Assembly (NCBI RefSeq): GCF_052156535.1
Contig: NZ_JBQKUP010000029.1
Location: 186,001-250,000 of the forward strand
Direction: 5' to 3'
DNA length: 64,000 bases
DNA from: Nitrospira_E sp052156535
GTDB taxonomy: Bacteria; Nitrospirota; Nitrospiria; Nitrospirales; UBA8639
Position 1 is the stretch's first letter. Every line of letters begins with the position of its first letter. The translations under genes and the position numbers were made by a program. A model generated the notes under the pieces. The model saw only the letters and a program-made list of their open reading frames with translations, was not told where the DNA came from and did not search any database. Shown here one piece after another: positions 33,911 to 42,476 of this stretch.

Positions 33911-34654
33911 TTAGGCAATAGAGCCGATAAGCTCCTTCTGCAAGGCAATCAAGCGTTGAATCCCTTCCCATCCCATTGCCAAAAAATCATCCAGATCTTT
34001 TTTGGAAAATGGAGATTGTTCGGCGGTTCCCTGCACCTCGACCATCCGCCCATTCCCGGTCATGACTAAATTCATATCCACGTCCGCTTGAGAGTCTTCG
34101 TCGTAGGCTAGGTCTAACCGGATTTCCCCGGCAATCTTTCCAATACTGATGGCCGCCAAATAATCCAGAAGCGGGCATTGTTTGATCAGCCCTTTTTCTT
34201 TCAAGGTCGAAAAGGCATCAGCCAGGGCAATATAGGCTCCCGTGATCGAGGCGGTCCGTGTTCCCCCATCAGCTTGAATCACATCACAATCAATCCAAAT
34301 GGAGCGTTCTCCCATTTGATGCATATCCGTGACAGCCCGGAGCGATCGCCCCACCAGCCGTTGAATTTCCAGGGTTCGTCCGCCCTGCTTGCCTTTGCTG
34401 GCTTCACGGGACATCCGATCATGGGTTGAACGTGGCAACATCCCGTACTCAGCGGTAATCCAGCCTTGTCCTTTGTCCCGTAAAAAGGGCGGCACTTTTT
34501 CTTCCACCGAGGCCGTACACACGACCTTGGTCTCTCCCATTTCAATAAGCACCGATCCTTCGGCATATTTGGTAAAGGGGCGGGTAATTTTGACAGGCCG
34601 AAGTTCATCCGCCCGTCGATTATCTGTACGCGGGATACTAAGTGTCGGTAACAT
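33911..34654 (-). CDS. rph: Ribonuclease PH
   Basis: The 247-aa phosphorolytic 3'-exonuclease trims tRNA 3' ends. Signature segments are present: RPVKITR, GWITAEYGMLPRSTHDR, EIQRLVGRSLR, DCDVIQADGGTRTASITG and the DMNLVMT strand. The length is standard (238-250). It is translated upstream of rdgB and the tRNA-Pro gene, so the tRNA may be part of the same transcript. Confidence 0.96.
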   Translation of the reverse strand: MLPTLSIPRTDNRRADELRPVKITRPFTKYAEGSVLIEMGETKVVCTASVEEKVPPFLRDKGQGWITAEYGMLPRSTHDRMSREASKGKQGGRTLEIQRLVGRSLRAVTDMHQMGERSIWIDCDVIQADGGTRTASITGAYIALADAFSTLKEKGLIKQCPLLDYLAAISIGKIAGEIRLDLAYDEDSQADVDMNLVMTGNGRMVEVQGTAEQSPFSKKDLDDFLAMGWEGIQRLIALQKELIGSIA

Positions 34655-34813
34655 TATTCCTCACATTAAAAAAAGGGGTTGAATTATAAAGAGGGCTCCT
34701 GCAAAACACAAATGCACCAGTCACCTTGTCCACATGAGGTTGAAAGAATGGCTGATCTATTTGGATGGCGATGACCCGAAATCTGCATATTGAATCTTAG
34801 ATAACCAGATGAA

Positions 34814-34921
34814 TCATTTTTTACGATCCTGAACGACATACCAGCGTAAGAACAGCAAGCCCGCAATGATCACACTCACCAGGACAACAAACACGTCTTC
34901 ATGAGGAAAGAGATAGGGCAT
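34814..34921 (-). CDS. Small membrane protein (35 aa)
   Basis: The frame ATG (34921) to TGA encodes a short protein with acidic HEDVF residues, a single transmembrane helix (FVVLVSVIIAGLLFL), and a basic C terminus RWYVVQDRKK. That topology (inside-positive end) is typical of real small membrane proteins. The ribosome site is weak. It lies between rph and serS, divergent from serS. Function unknown. Confidence 0.55.
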   Translation of the reverse strand: MPYLFPHEDVFVVLVSVIIAGLLFLRWYVVQDRKK

Positions 34922-35020
34922 GGATGCTAGGCTTCGGCCGAAATGACCAGGGTTTTTCGGGTTGCATTCATTGACTGAGATAGGGACTCATGATAGATTC
35001 GGTCTCCCTGCCAGGCCACC

Positions 35021-36304
35021 ATGCACGATATCCGAATCCTTAGCGACCAACTCGACTCTCTCCGCTCCCAACTCGGTGCACGGGCTGGCGATATTCCATG
35101 GGAAACCGTCCAGACCCTAGCAGACCAACGACGTGTCCTCATCACCCAAACCGAGGAGCTTCGCCACCAGCTCAAAAAAGGATCGGATCAGATTGCCGAA
35201 CTGAAGCGTAACAAACAACCATGCGAGGATGCCACAACCGCGCTTCGGGAAATCCGCGACCGCATCCAGACCATGGACCTGGAATTGCGCACCACCGAAG
35301 AACGATTACAAGACCAGGCCCTCAGAATCCCTAATATTCCTCACGAATCGGTTCCGCCGGGGAAGGACGAACACGAGAATGTTGAGGTGCGACAATGGGG
35401 CACCCTTCCGGAATTTTCCTTTCCAGTCAAATCCCATCATGACCTGGGAGAAGCCCTCGGCATCCTCGATTTTAAACGGGCCACAAAAATTGCCGGAGCC
35501 AGATTTTGCGTATCGATGGGCCTGGGCGCGCAATTGGAACGGGCGCTGGCCAATTTCATGCTTGATTGTCATACCCAGGAACATGGCTACACGGAAGTGC
35601 TTCCGCCTATGCTCGTCAACCGGCCCTCCATGACCGGAACCGGCCAGTTACCAAAGTTTGCTGAGGACCTCTTTCATCTTCCTGAAGAAGATTTCTTTCT
35701 CATTCCCACGGCTGAAGTTCCCGTGACCAACCTGTTGCGAGAGGAAATCCTGGACGCAGAACAACTCCCAGTACGCCTTGTCGCCTATACCTCCTGTTTT
35801 CGACGGGAGGCTGGATCCTATGGTAAGGACACCCGAGGCCTGATTCGCATGCACCAATTCCAAAAAGTGGAACTGGTCAACTTTGTTCGTCCGGAGGACT
35901 CCTATGACCAGCTGGAACGCCTGACACAAGCCGCGGAATCCATTCTCCAAAAATTGGGGCTTCCCTATCGTGTCGTCGCATTATGCTCCGGTGACCTGGG
36001 ATTTTCCGCCGCAAAGACATATGATCTTGAAGTCTGGCTTCCTTCGCAACAACGCTATCGGGAGATTTCGTCCTGTAGTAATTTTGATGCGTTTCAAGCC
36101 CGTCGAGCCAATATTCGATTCCGCTCCAAAAAGGACAAGCCTCAATTTTTGCACACGCTCAATGGCTCAGGCCTGGCCATTGGACGCACCGTGGTCGCCA
36201 TTTTGGAAAACTATCAACAAGCCGATGGGACCGTGCATATTCCTGAAGCCTTGCAACCCTATATGAATGGAGTCAGCGTCATCCCTCCGATTGCTTTTCC
36301 ATAA
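35021..36304 (+). CDS. serS: Seryl-tRNA synthetase
   Basis: Class II aminoacyl-tRNA synthetase charging tRNA-Ser (and tRNA-Sec). The 427-aa protein has the N-terminal coiled-coil tRNA-binding arm (about 1-110), motif 1 around EHGYTEVLPPMLVNR, motif 2 TSCFRREAGSYGKDTRGLIRMHQF, and motif 3 LNGSGLAIGRTVVAI. It is complete. A tRNA-Ser gene lies 268 nt downstream, which may be coincidence. Confidence 0.97.
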   Translation: MHDIRILSDQLDSLRSQLGARAGDIPWETVQTLADQRRVLITQTEELRHQLKKGSDQIAELKRNKQPCEDATTALREIRDRIQTMDLELRTTEERLQDQALRIPNIPHESVPPGKDEHENVEVRQWGTLPEFSFPVKSHHDLGEALGILDFKRATKIAGARFCVSMGLGAQLERALANFMLDCHTQEHGYTEVLPPMLVNRPSMTGTGQLPKFAEDLFHLPEEDFFLIPTAEVPVTNLLREEILDAEQLPVRLVAYTSCFRREAGSYGKDTRGLIRMHQFQKVELVNFVRPEDSYDQLERLTQAAESILQKLGLPYRVVALCSGDLGFSAAKTYDLEVWLPSQQRYREISSCSNFDAFQARRANIRFRSKKDKPQFLHTLNGSGLAIGRTVVAILENYQQADGTVHIPEALQPYMNGVSVIPPIAFP

Positions 36305-36572
36305 ATGATAGTTTGATGAACCCTATACCCATGAGGGATCTTCGAGCTCGTGGATGACAGAAAAATTCCATAGGCTCCCACCAAATTTCACTATGCATAG
36401 TTCACATTCCTGCCACAGTCGGCTACTATAAGCTTGCATGGAGATAAGCCTTGTGAAAATCATTGTATCCCGTACCAAATGGAAGGTCTTATCAGGTAAT
36501 TGGAGTTAGGGCCGCAATTGGGTGAGAATCAGTCCTACCAACAATCCTCAAGCTTTTGACTCTAAAAAATTC

Positions 36573-36660
36573 GGAGGGGTGCTAGAGTGGTCGAATAGAC
36601 CGGTCTTGAAAACCGGCGTCGTGAAAGCGACCGTGGGTTCGAATCCCACCCCCTCCGCCA
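36573..36660 (+). tRNA. tRNA-Ser(TGA)
   Basis: Type II tRNA of 88 nt with acceptor GGAGGGG/CCCCTCC, anticodon loop TCTTGAAAA (anticodon TGA), long variable arm, TPsiC arm GGTTCGAATCC and encoded GCCA 3' end. Its 3' end marks the border of an accessory island; an imperfect copy of it recurs at 36847-36870. Confidence 0.96.
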
Positions 36661-36759
36661 TTAACCAAACGACACACAAAATTCTAAAATCATCAAATAG
36701 CACAAGATCCACTCAATAACTGGGTGGGGTTCGAACCAGGGGTTTTGAAGGGGGTGTGC

Positions 36760-36804
36760 CCCCTTCATGGGGTGACCGCAGCCATGCGAAGGCACGAGGG
36801 GGCA
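36760..36804 (+). repeat. 45-bp repeat, copy A
   Basis: CCCCTTCATGGGGTGACC ... GCGAAGGCACGAGGGGGCA, homologous to copies at 38231 and 40003. Its ends form an imperfect inverted repeat (CCCC ... GGGG). Here it lies within a larger inverted structure between the tRNA-Ser and its duplicated 3' end; in the other two copies it follows a GIY-YIG nuclease remnant. Confidence 0.75.
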
Positions 36805-36846
36805 TGGCCCCCTTGTGGGAGTGCGGGGTTGCAAGCCCCGCACGAC

Positions 36847-36870
36847 TTCGAATCCCCACCCCCTCCGCCA
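36847..36870 (+). repeat. Duplicated tRNA-Ser 3' end (possible att site)
   Basis: TTCGAATCCCCACCCCCTCCGCCA repeats the last 23 nt of the tRNA-Ser gene (36638-36660) with one extra C. Such direct repeats are left by site-specific integration into tRNA genes, here spaced about 210 bp apart. An inverted partial copy, GGTGGGGTTCGAA, is at 36723-36735. A minimal decayed element rather than a full prophage is implied. Confidence 0.65.
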
Positions 36871-37058
36871 GCCTTCGCAAGGGCTACGGCTGGCAGGCCA
36901 GCACAGAAAAGGATGCGGAGGCTGTCCGCCGAAGTTTTGCTACTAACAATCGATAGCTCAGTTTACTTTCGCTCTAGAATTTGGTTATTTAGTAGCAAGC
37001 AGGATATAGTGACCACACTATTCCCCTCTCATTGAAATACGTCTATCTCATCAGTGAC
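36866..37058 (+). pseudogene. 5' end of a GIY-YIG nuclease element (truncated)
   Basis: The leader 36866-36938 (CGCCAGCCTTCGC..GGCTACGGCTGGCAGGCC ...) matches the leader at 39606-39676. It is followed at 37032 by TTG AAA TAC GTC TAT CTC ATC, encoding the first residues of a GIY-YIG nuclease (KYVYLIS), then a stop. The remainder of the gene is missing here; a C-terminal piece without its start lies at 38079. The two pieces may be halves of one gene split by the nucleotidyltransferase cassette. Confidence 0.6.
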
Positions 37059-37259
37059 TGATGATTTGGGAGGGAAAACGAAAACCTTGCTAGCTGGGTG
37101 AATAAGGGTTCATCGACAGCGTCTGCCAAAACCCGCTCAACTTGACAATATCCTTAGGATCCTTCCTGGCATCAACTAGATGGGAGGTCCTGGGAAACAT
37201 TCTCTCCTCGCACCATGGAAATTACTAATGACCTACGGTACAGTAAACGAAAAGAACCT

Positions 37260-37466
37260 ATGGCACAATTTTCACCCCACATAGACCGTCAAGCATTTAG
37301 CGTTCTCTCGATAAAAGAGCAAGACCTATTGGACGCTACATACTGGCGAGACAAAACTCCCCACCAACGTCTCGAGGCCTTGGAACAAACCCGGCGAATC
37401 TTATATGGCGAACATTCCACTACCGGAAGACTTCAGCGCGTTTTTGAAATTACTCAATGCCCATGA
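37260..37466 (+). CDS. Small protein paired with nucleotidyltransferase (toxin-antitoxin-like)
   Basis: The 68-aa product (from Met at 37260; 37215 is an alternative) contains the YWRDKTPHQRLEALEQTRRILYG segment characteristic of short proteins encoded directly before minimal nucleotidyltransferases in many bacteria. It overlaps the next gene by 62 nt in another frame. The ribosome site is weak. It could be the regulatory or antitoxin partner, by analogy with HEPN-MNT-like pairs; this is not proven. Confidence 0.7.
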   Translation: MAQFSPHIDRQAFSVLSIKEQDLLDATYWRDKTPHQRLEALEQTRRILYGEHSTTGRLQRVFEITQCP

Positions 37467-37854
37467 AGTAAAATATCTGCTGGTTGGAGGATACGCCGTA
37501 GGATATCCTGGCTATGTCCGAGCCACGGCCGACATGGATATATGGATTCTATCCAATCCTCAAAATGCATACCGTTTGGTGACCGTCCTCAGAAACTTTG
37601 GGTTTGATGTTCCAGACCTCACCCCCAACCTATTTTTAGAGAACGATCAGGTCATTCGAATGGGCGTTCCACCCCTCAGAATCGAAGTGCTAACCTCAGT
37701 CTCCGGAGTCACGTTCGAAGAATGCTACAGGGACCGGGAAGTACACCAGTGGGAGGATGTAGCTGTGGACATCATCAGCTTGAAACATCTTATTCTCAAT
37801 AAAAAAGCCAGCGGACGACATAAAGACTTAGCCGATCTCGAGTATCTCGAATGA
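37405..37854 (+). CDS. Minimal nucleotidyltransferase-family protein
   Basis: The 149-aa protein has the nucleotidyltransferase fold signature GGYAV (about 28-32) followed by the metal-binding D-x-D within TADMDIW (about 43-49), and a later RIEVL strand carrying the third acidic residue. The C-terminal GRHKDLADLEYL segment is typical of AbiEii-like or DUF6036-type proteins. It forms an overlapping pair with the small upstream gene. Such pairs act as toxin-antitoxin or phage-defence modules in some cases. It lies inside the tRNA-Ser island between GIY-YIG remnants. Confidence 0.8.
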   Translation: MANIPLPEDFSAFLKLLNAHEVKYLLVGGYAVGYPGYVRATADMDIWILSNPQNAYRLVTVLRNFGFDVPDLTPNLFLENDQVIRMGVPPLRIEVLTSVSGVTFEECYRDREVHQWEDVAVDIISLKHLILNKKASGRHKDLADLEYLE

Positions 37855-38078
37855 TTTCCTTGTCAAAGACGGTTCAACAGACTTATCCCCAAACCCCCGA
37901 ACAAAAAGGCATCTGCCCCTCTTATCCTTTCACGCCTAAGCCTTTGTTCCAACTTCGTGTATTATTGAGAATGCCAAATTTCCTAGATTTACAATAACCG
38001 CTAAAAAGCGAAACTCACCAATTCCCAGTTCTTGCAGGGCAGATAAAAAATAGGAGTCAGAACCACTGCCCATTATCC

Positions 38079-38219
38079 GGCTACACCCATACCTCGAAAT
38101 TCAAATCTTGGAAGCTCATAACCGTTATGGCTTTTCCTGAGGACTCAAAAGCCCTTGCGTTCGAACGCTATCTCAAAACCGGGTAAGGAAGGGCATTCGC
38201 CAAGAAAAGACTGCGGTAA
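38079..38219 (+). pseudogene. C-terminal fragment of GIY-YIG nuclease with internal stop
   Basis: Translation gives GYTHTSKFKSWKLITVMAF, then PEDSKALAFERYLKTG, a TAA, and GRAFAKKRLR. This is the C-terminal half of a UPF0213-type GIY-YIG protein with one nonsense change (TCA to TAA) at 38183-38185. It lacks the GIY and YIG catalytic part. The 45-bp repeat follows directly at 38231, as in the other copy at 39991-40003. Confidence 0.8.
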
Positions 38220-38230
38220 TCGGGATATTT

Positions 38231-38275
38231 CCCCTTCATGGGGTGACCGGAGCCTAGCGAAGGCACGAGGGGGCA
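38231..38275 (+). repeat. 45-bp repeat, copy B
   Basis: Starts CCCCTTCATGGGGTGACCGG and ends CGAGGGGGCA; closely matches copies A and C. It begins 11 nt after the GIY-YIG fragment stop codon, so it is probably part of the nuclease element. Confidence 0.78.
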
Positions 38276-38312
38276 TAATTAGGAATTCGAGACCCACAGG
38301 ATTCATATTTTT

Positions 38313-39206
38313 ATGCTAAAGCTATGGATAGTATGCATTGTGATGTTTTTCTTAGTTGGTTGTGGCCAAACCATCGACTCCAGTCCTGAATACTTTCACA
38401 ATCAAATTCCTGAAAAAGACACGCGCTTGGTTGTATGGGGCAACCACGAGTTGGCGTTAACCACGTCGATTGGTTTTGAATATCAAACATACAAGAATTA
38501 CCCTGGAGTCGGCGGCTGGACGGACTTTCCCCTGAGTCCTAATAAGTGGAAAATCCGAATGCACATGACAAACGAGGATTTGGAAGTCTTCGAAATAATT
38601 CCTATTTTCCTTTTTAACGAACGATACAAAAAAGATACCCAGTGGATTGAAAATTCTATGGCAATTGGTCCTCTTCACTATCAAGAAAGGTTAAGGAGGG
38701 AAGTGCTCTTCCCGGTAAGAGGAGTTCCAGAACACGCCCCAGGAGTCGTATCTGAGAATGTGTTCCTGCAAAGAAACCAGCATGACTTTCCCCCTTCCAA
38801 AGAGGAGACAGGTGGGTTTTATGATGTCCTAAACATGAGGGCGTCGCTTCAAAAGGTGGGAGAGCGCCAGCGGTGGACACGTCAGGCTCTTTTACCTAGG
38901 AACACGCTGAATATTGAATGGGATTCATGGAGTATTTGGGCGTTTCCGGAACACGTCCGACAAACAAAGGGTTTTTTCGTTTCAACTCTTGGACCTGTCA
39001 TGATCAAAGCCGGCAAGGATACCAATCACGCCGTGATTCCTGTTGTGGAGTTCGTAGCAGACGATCCTAAAAAATTCCATAGGCTCAATGTGAAAAACGT
39101 TCAGTTTATCGAACTTTCGATCACCGGGATTCAGAGCATTGAAAGGAGTTCTCCAGAAATTCACGCCTTTCTTCAAGCCTTACTGAAAGAATTCCCCAAA
39201 AAATAG
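38313..39206 (+). CDS. Lipoprotein of unknown function (297 aa)
   Basis: Signal peptide with lipobox VGCG (Cys17) after a strong hydrophobic core. The mature protein is rich in aromatic residues, Lys and Glu, with no recognised domain. It is AT-richer than the core genes around it and lies inside the tRNA-Ser island between two GIY-YIG remnants, so recent acquisition is likely. Located at the membrane surface; function unknown. Confidence 0.68.
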   Translation: MLKLWIVCIVMFFLVGCGQTIDSSPEYFHNQIPEKDTRLVVWGNHELALTTSIGFEYQTYKNYPGVGGWTDFPLSPNKWKIRMHMTNEDLEVFEIIPIFLFNERYKKDTQWIENSMAIGPLHYQERLRREVLFPVRGVPEHAPGVVSENVFLQRNQHDFPPSKEETGGFYDVLNMRASLQKVGERQRWTRQALLPRNTLNIEWDSWSIWAFPEHVRQTKGFFVSTLGPVMIKAGKDTNHAVIPVVEFVADDPKKFHRLNVKNVQFIELSITGIQSIERSSPEIHAFLQALLKEFPKK

Positions 39207-39605
39207 TGGATATATTGGGTGGAGGGATGGGCCCAAGTGCATGGCAAATTATTAATGATGCTGCCAGAGGGCCAATAAACGAATTTTACCAAGCTGTCTT
39301 TTGGGGTAAAAATCTCACCGGGTTTTCCAAGAATATAATTTCAGGGAACCCAATTCCCTGTTCTTGAATTGTAGCTGAGAAATAGGACTTCCTGAACACC
39401 TTATTTTTATGGAGAGTTATGCCATTATGGTCCACAAGTCTCCCTCTAAAACGAAATAAATTCCCTGCATTTTCCCTGTTAAAGACGGAAATGGCAATTG
39501 AAAGGACAATGACTACCCCGCAGGCGGTAAGTCAGGGAAAACTGATAGATTTAATTGGTAGGGTTAGTTAACATCGGAGAGAAATTCGCTGTTGACTGCG
39601 CACAC
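39207..39605. other. Island intergenic region, no gene seen
   Basis: About 400 nt of AT-rich sequence with no supported reading frame. Short degenerate stretches resemble the island's repeats, but nothing is intact. Confidence 0.5.
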
Positions 39606-39676
39606 CGCCAGCCTTCGCGATGGCTACGGCTGGCAGGCCAGTACAGAAGAGAGCGAAGGCTGTCCGCCAAAGCTTC
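39606..39676 (+). repeat. Leader repeat of the GIY-YIG element
   Basis: Matches the sequence at 36866-36938 with few changes (the blocks GGCTACGGCTGGCAGGCC and GGCTGTCCGCC are identical). It lies 30 nt before the ATG of the GIY-YIG pseudogene, so the leader, gene and 45-bp repeat form one unit of roughly 440 bp. Confidence 0.72.
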
Positions 39677-39706
39677 AGCGAAGGAGGACACAAACACTCT
39701 TCCACA

Positions 39707-39991
39707 ATGAAGTATGTGTATCTCATCAAAAGCGAATCACATCCTAAGCAGAGTTACAACGGTATCACTAAAACGAACGTGGAAGCCCCGCCCTTTGGGC
39801 GGAGAACTTTACTTCCGATTTAAAAAACGACTGGCCATTCACAACGGTGGCGGACCTGTTCATACGTCGAAGGTCAAACCTTGGAAGCTCATAACCTTTA
39901 TGGCTTTTCTGAGGACTCAAAAGCCCTTGCGTTCGAACGCTACCACAAAACCGGGTCAGGAAGAGCATTCGCCAAGAAAAGACTGTGGTAA
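39707..39991 (+). pseudogene. GIY-YIG (UPF0213-type) nuclease pseudogene
   Basis: It begins MKYVYLIKSESHPKQSYNGIT, the GIY-YIG signature of small UPF0213 proteins, where the second motif should read YVGIT. After residue 23 a GC-rich palindromic insertion (GCCCCGCCCTTTGGGCGG) shifts the frame. Reading resumes one frame over with KRLAIHNGGGPVHTSKVKPWKLITFMAF. It then loses one base relative to the 38130 copy, and the end DSKALAFERYHKTGSGRAFAKKRLW lies in a third frame, ending TAA at 39991. Inactive. Confidence 0.85.
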
Positions 39992-40002
39992 TCGGGATAT
40001 TT

Positions 40003-40047
40003 CCCCTTCATGCGGTGACCGGAGCAACGCGAAGGCACGAAGGGGCA
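40003..40047 (+). repeat. 45-bp repeat, copy C
   Basis: Starts CCCCTTCATGCGGTGACCGG and ends CGAAGGGGCA. It lies 11 nt after the stop of the GIY-YIG pseudogene, the same spacing as copy B. Confidence 0.78.
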
Positions 40048-40116
40048 ATATTTTTTACTCATACTGGATAAAGACAATAAAATATACTCTTCACTATATC
40101 CTTATAAGGAGTACAC

Positions 40117-41880
40117 ATGTCGAAGACTCTTCCATCCTGGGACCTTCAAGGTCTCCTGCGCCATCCGACCAAAGACTTCAAGCGGATCACCAAAAAGCTT
40201 GACTCCCTCATTTCCGAACTCGAGGCCGTACGACCGGACTTATCCCCGGATATTTCTGCTACCCGTTTCAAAAAAATCTGGGAGCAATACGAAACCGTCA
40301 CCGAGCACATGACGACGTTGCGGGCTTTTTCGTTTTTATGGTTTTCAGAAAATACAAAAAACCAAGAAGCCCGGGCGTTTGACACTCAAGTACGGAACAG
40401 ACTGACAGACTGCTCCAATCGACTGGTGTTCCTTGATCTCTGGTGGCAAAGCCTGGATTCCACCAACGCGGCCCGGTTGACGGAAAAGGCCGAGCGGTTT
40501 CGGTATCATCTGGAGACCCTGACTCGTTTCACACCGCACACCTTGAGTGAATCTGAGGAACGAATTTTAACCATTAAGAGTACGACCGGTCGTCAGGCTC
40601 TCGAAACATTGTATGGCGTCACCACGAATAGCTTGACATTTCCCATGAAAATGAAAGGCCGGACGACCCGTCTGACCCGCGAACAACTCATGGGATATGT
40701 CCGGCATCCCTTGGCTTCGGTTCGTCGAGGAGCCTACCACGCGCTATTCAAAGTCTATGGTGAACACCGGGATGTCCTTGGAGAAATGTATAAAAGCCTG
40801 GTTCAGGATTGGGGAAATGAAGGCCTCACCTTGCGCCATTACGCTTCTCCGATGGCCGTGCGTAATGTCACAAATGATGTCCCCGAAAAAGCCGTTGATG
40901 CTCTGCTGAAAACCTGTCGAAAGAATGCCGTTATTTTCCAGGAATATTTTCGGTTAAAGGCACGGTTACTGAAGATCAAACAGTTTCAACGTTACGATCT
41001 GTATGCGCCCTTCGCGGCGAAGAAATCGAAATATTCTTTTGCCAGGGCGAAAGAGTTGGTGATGGAAGCGTATCAAGCCTTTTCACCGGAATTGGCCGAA
41101 CGGGCGAAGCGGGTTCTTGAAGAGAATCACCTTGATGCTGCGATTCGACCCGGCAAAATGGGCGGGGCTTTTTGCTATAGCGTGCTCCCCACGCAGACTC
41201 CTTATGTCCTGGTGAATTTCACCGGCGAGCCCCGTGATGTTTCGACCTTGGCGCATGAACTGGGTCATGCTGTCCACGCGATGATGGCAAAGGAGCATTC
41301 CATCTTCACGTTTCATTCGTCGCTTCCTCTTGCGGAAACGGCCTCTGTGTTTGGCGAGCACCTGCTTTCCGATTTACTTCTCCAACAGGAAAAAGATCCC
41401 AAGGTCAGGGCGGGGCTCCTTGTCGATCAACTCGACGATGCGTATGCCACCATTATGCGACAGGCCTACTTTGTTCAATTTGAACGGGAAGCCCATCACA
41501 TGGTTCAACAAGGCGCGACCGTCGATGCGCTCGCTCAAACCTACCTGAGCCTCCTTCGGGAGCAGTTCGGGCCTCGCTTCCCCGTGGACAAGGAGTTTCA
41601 ATGGGAATGGCTCGCCATTCCTCATATCTTTGCCAGTCCGTTTTATTGCTACGCCTATAGCTTTGGGAGTCTATTAGTCCTGTCGTTGTTTCAACGCTAT
41701 CAAGCAGAAGGGCCCTCGTTCGTGCCTCGATACCTACAATTGCTATCAGGAGGTGGGTCGGCCAGTCCTCAAGACCTGCTCAAACCCCTACAGGTAGATA
41801 TCAACTCCACGGCATTCTGGCAGGCGGGATTTACACGGATCCAGGGGCTGGTTCATGAATTGGAACGAAGTATGCCGTGA
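40117..41880 (+). CDS. pepF: Oligoendopeptidase F-like M3 metallopeptidase
   Basis: The 587-aa cytosolic enzyme cleaves short peptides. AAGGAG precedes the ATG. The zinc site HELGH (in LAHELGHAVHAMMA, about 387-391) and the downstream Glu in LAETASVFGE are present, with the usual all-helical N- and C-terminal parts. Length fits the family (565-605). It marks the return to conserved genes after the tRNA-Ser island. Confidence 0.92.
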   Translation: MSKTLPSWDLQGLLRHPTKDFKRITKKLDSLISELEAVRPDLSPDISATRFKKIWEQYETVTEHMTTLRAFSFLWFSENTKNQEARAFDTQVRNRLTDCSNRLVFLDLWWQSLDSTNAARLTEKAERFRYHLETLTRFTPHTLSESEERILTIKSTTGRQALETLYGVTTNSLTFPMKMKGRTTRLTREQLMGYVRHPLASVRRGAYHALFKVYGEHRDVLGEMYKSLVQDWGNEGLTLRHYASPMAVRNVTNDVPEKAVDALLKTCRKNAVIFQEYFRLKARLLKIKQFQRYDLYAPFAAKKSKYSFARAKELVMEAYQAFSPELAERAKRVLEENHLDAAIRPGKMGGAFCYSVLPTQTPYVLVNFTGEPRDVSTLAHELGHAVHAMMAKEHSIFTFHSSLPLAETASVFGEHLLSDLLLQQEKDPKVRAGLLVDQLDDAYATIMRQAYFVQFEREAHHMVQQGATVDALAQTYLSLLREQFGPRFPVDKEFQWEWLAIPHIFASPFYCYAYSFGSLLVLSLFQRYQAEGPSFVPRYLQLLSGGGSASPQDLLKPLQVDINSTAFWQAGFTRIQGLVHELERSMP

Positions 41881-41990
41881 AGGATTTGCCTCCAAAACGG
41901 GGTAAACCATTGGTAAGCAAACAAAAGTCAGTTTTGACGTGATGGCCACCCATATGGAAGGTGGCTGAACCGGGCAACATCCGGTATTGT

Positions 41991-42419
41991 CTAGAAAATT
42001 CCAGCCTGGCGCTGGAGCCACCGGATATATCCAATAATCTGCGTGACGTCATCTGCAGTCACGCCTTCGATCTTCGGCATGTTCCCGAACTTCCAATGGT
42101 GGGCCTTGACCCCTTGAGCCGCAGCCCGCTGAAAAGCGAAATCCGCATGGTGACTGGGCTCATAGATTTTATGCACCAAGGGGGGACCTTGAGCCGTTCC
42201 CACGGCCTGCACTCCATGGCAAGGGGAACAAAATGCATTGAATTTTTCTTCGCCCTCTTTGAATTCTGTTGGCAGGTCTTTCTCGGCCGATACCTGGGCG
42301 ATGGTTGCGGAAGGAGATGATTCCCCGGCACTCGTCCCATTCTCAGAGCATCCAACAATAAACCAACAAAGAACCCCTGCCACACCTCTGAGAATTATTC
42401 GTCTTGGTTGCTTGTTCAT
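41991..42419 (-). CDS. Monohaem c-type cytochrome lipoprotein
   Basis: The ATG at 42419 has AAGGA 8 nt upstream. The 142-aa protein has a lipoprotein signal (IVGC), one haem motif CSPCH, a distal MPKI Met and class I cytochrome c helices. It should be anchored on the periplasmic side and carry electrons. It follows queC on the same strand. Confidence 0.88.
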   Translation of the reverse strand: MNKQPRRIILRGVAGVLCWFIVGCSENGTSAGESSPSATIAQVSAEKDLPTEFKEGEEKFNAFCSPCHGVQAVGTAQGPPLVHKIYEPSHHADFAFQRAAAQGVKAHHWKFGNMPKIEGVTADDVTQIIGYIRWLQRQAGIF

Positions 42420-42476
42420 GTCCACGTTCCTTTATATCAGACTCGATCGCATTCAGACCGGGCCACGGCCCCAAAT

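Noticed and set aside
36724..37035. 103-aa frame downstream of the tRNA-Ser
   Set aside because: It runs through the 45-bp repeat, the duplicated tRNA end and the GIY-YIG leader; no ribosome site.
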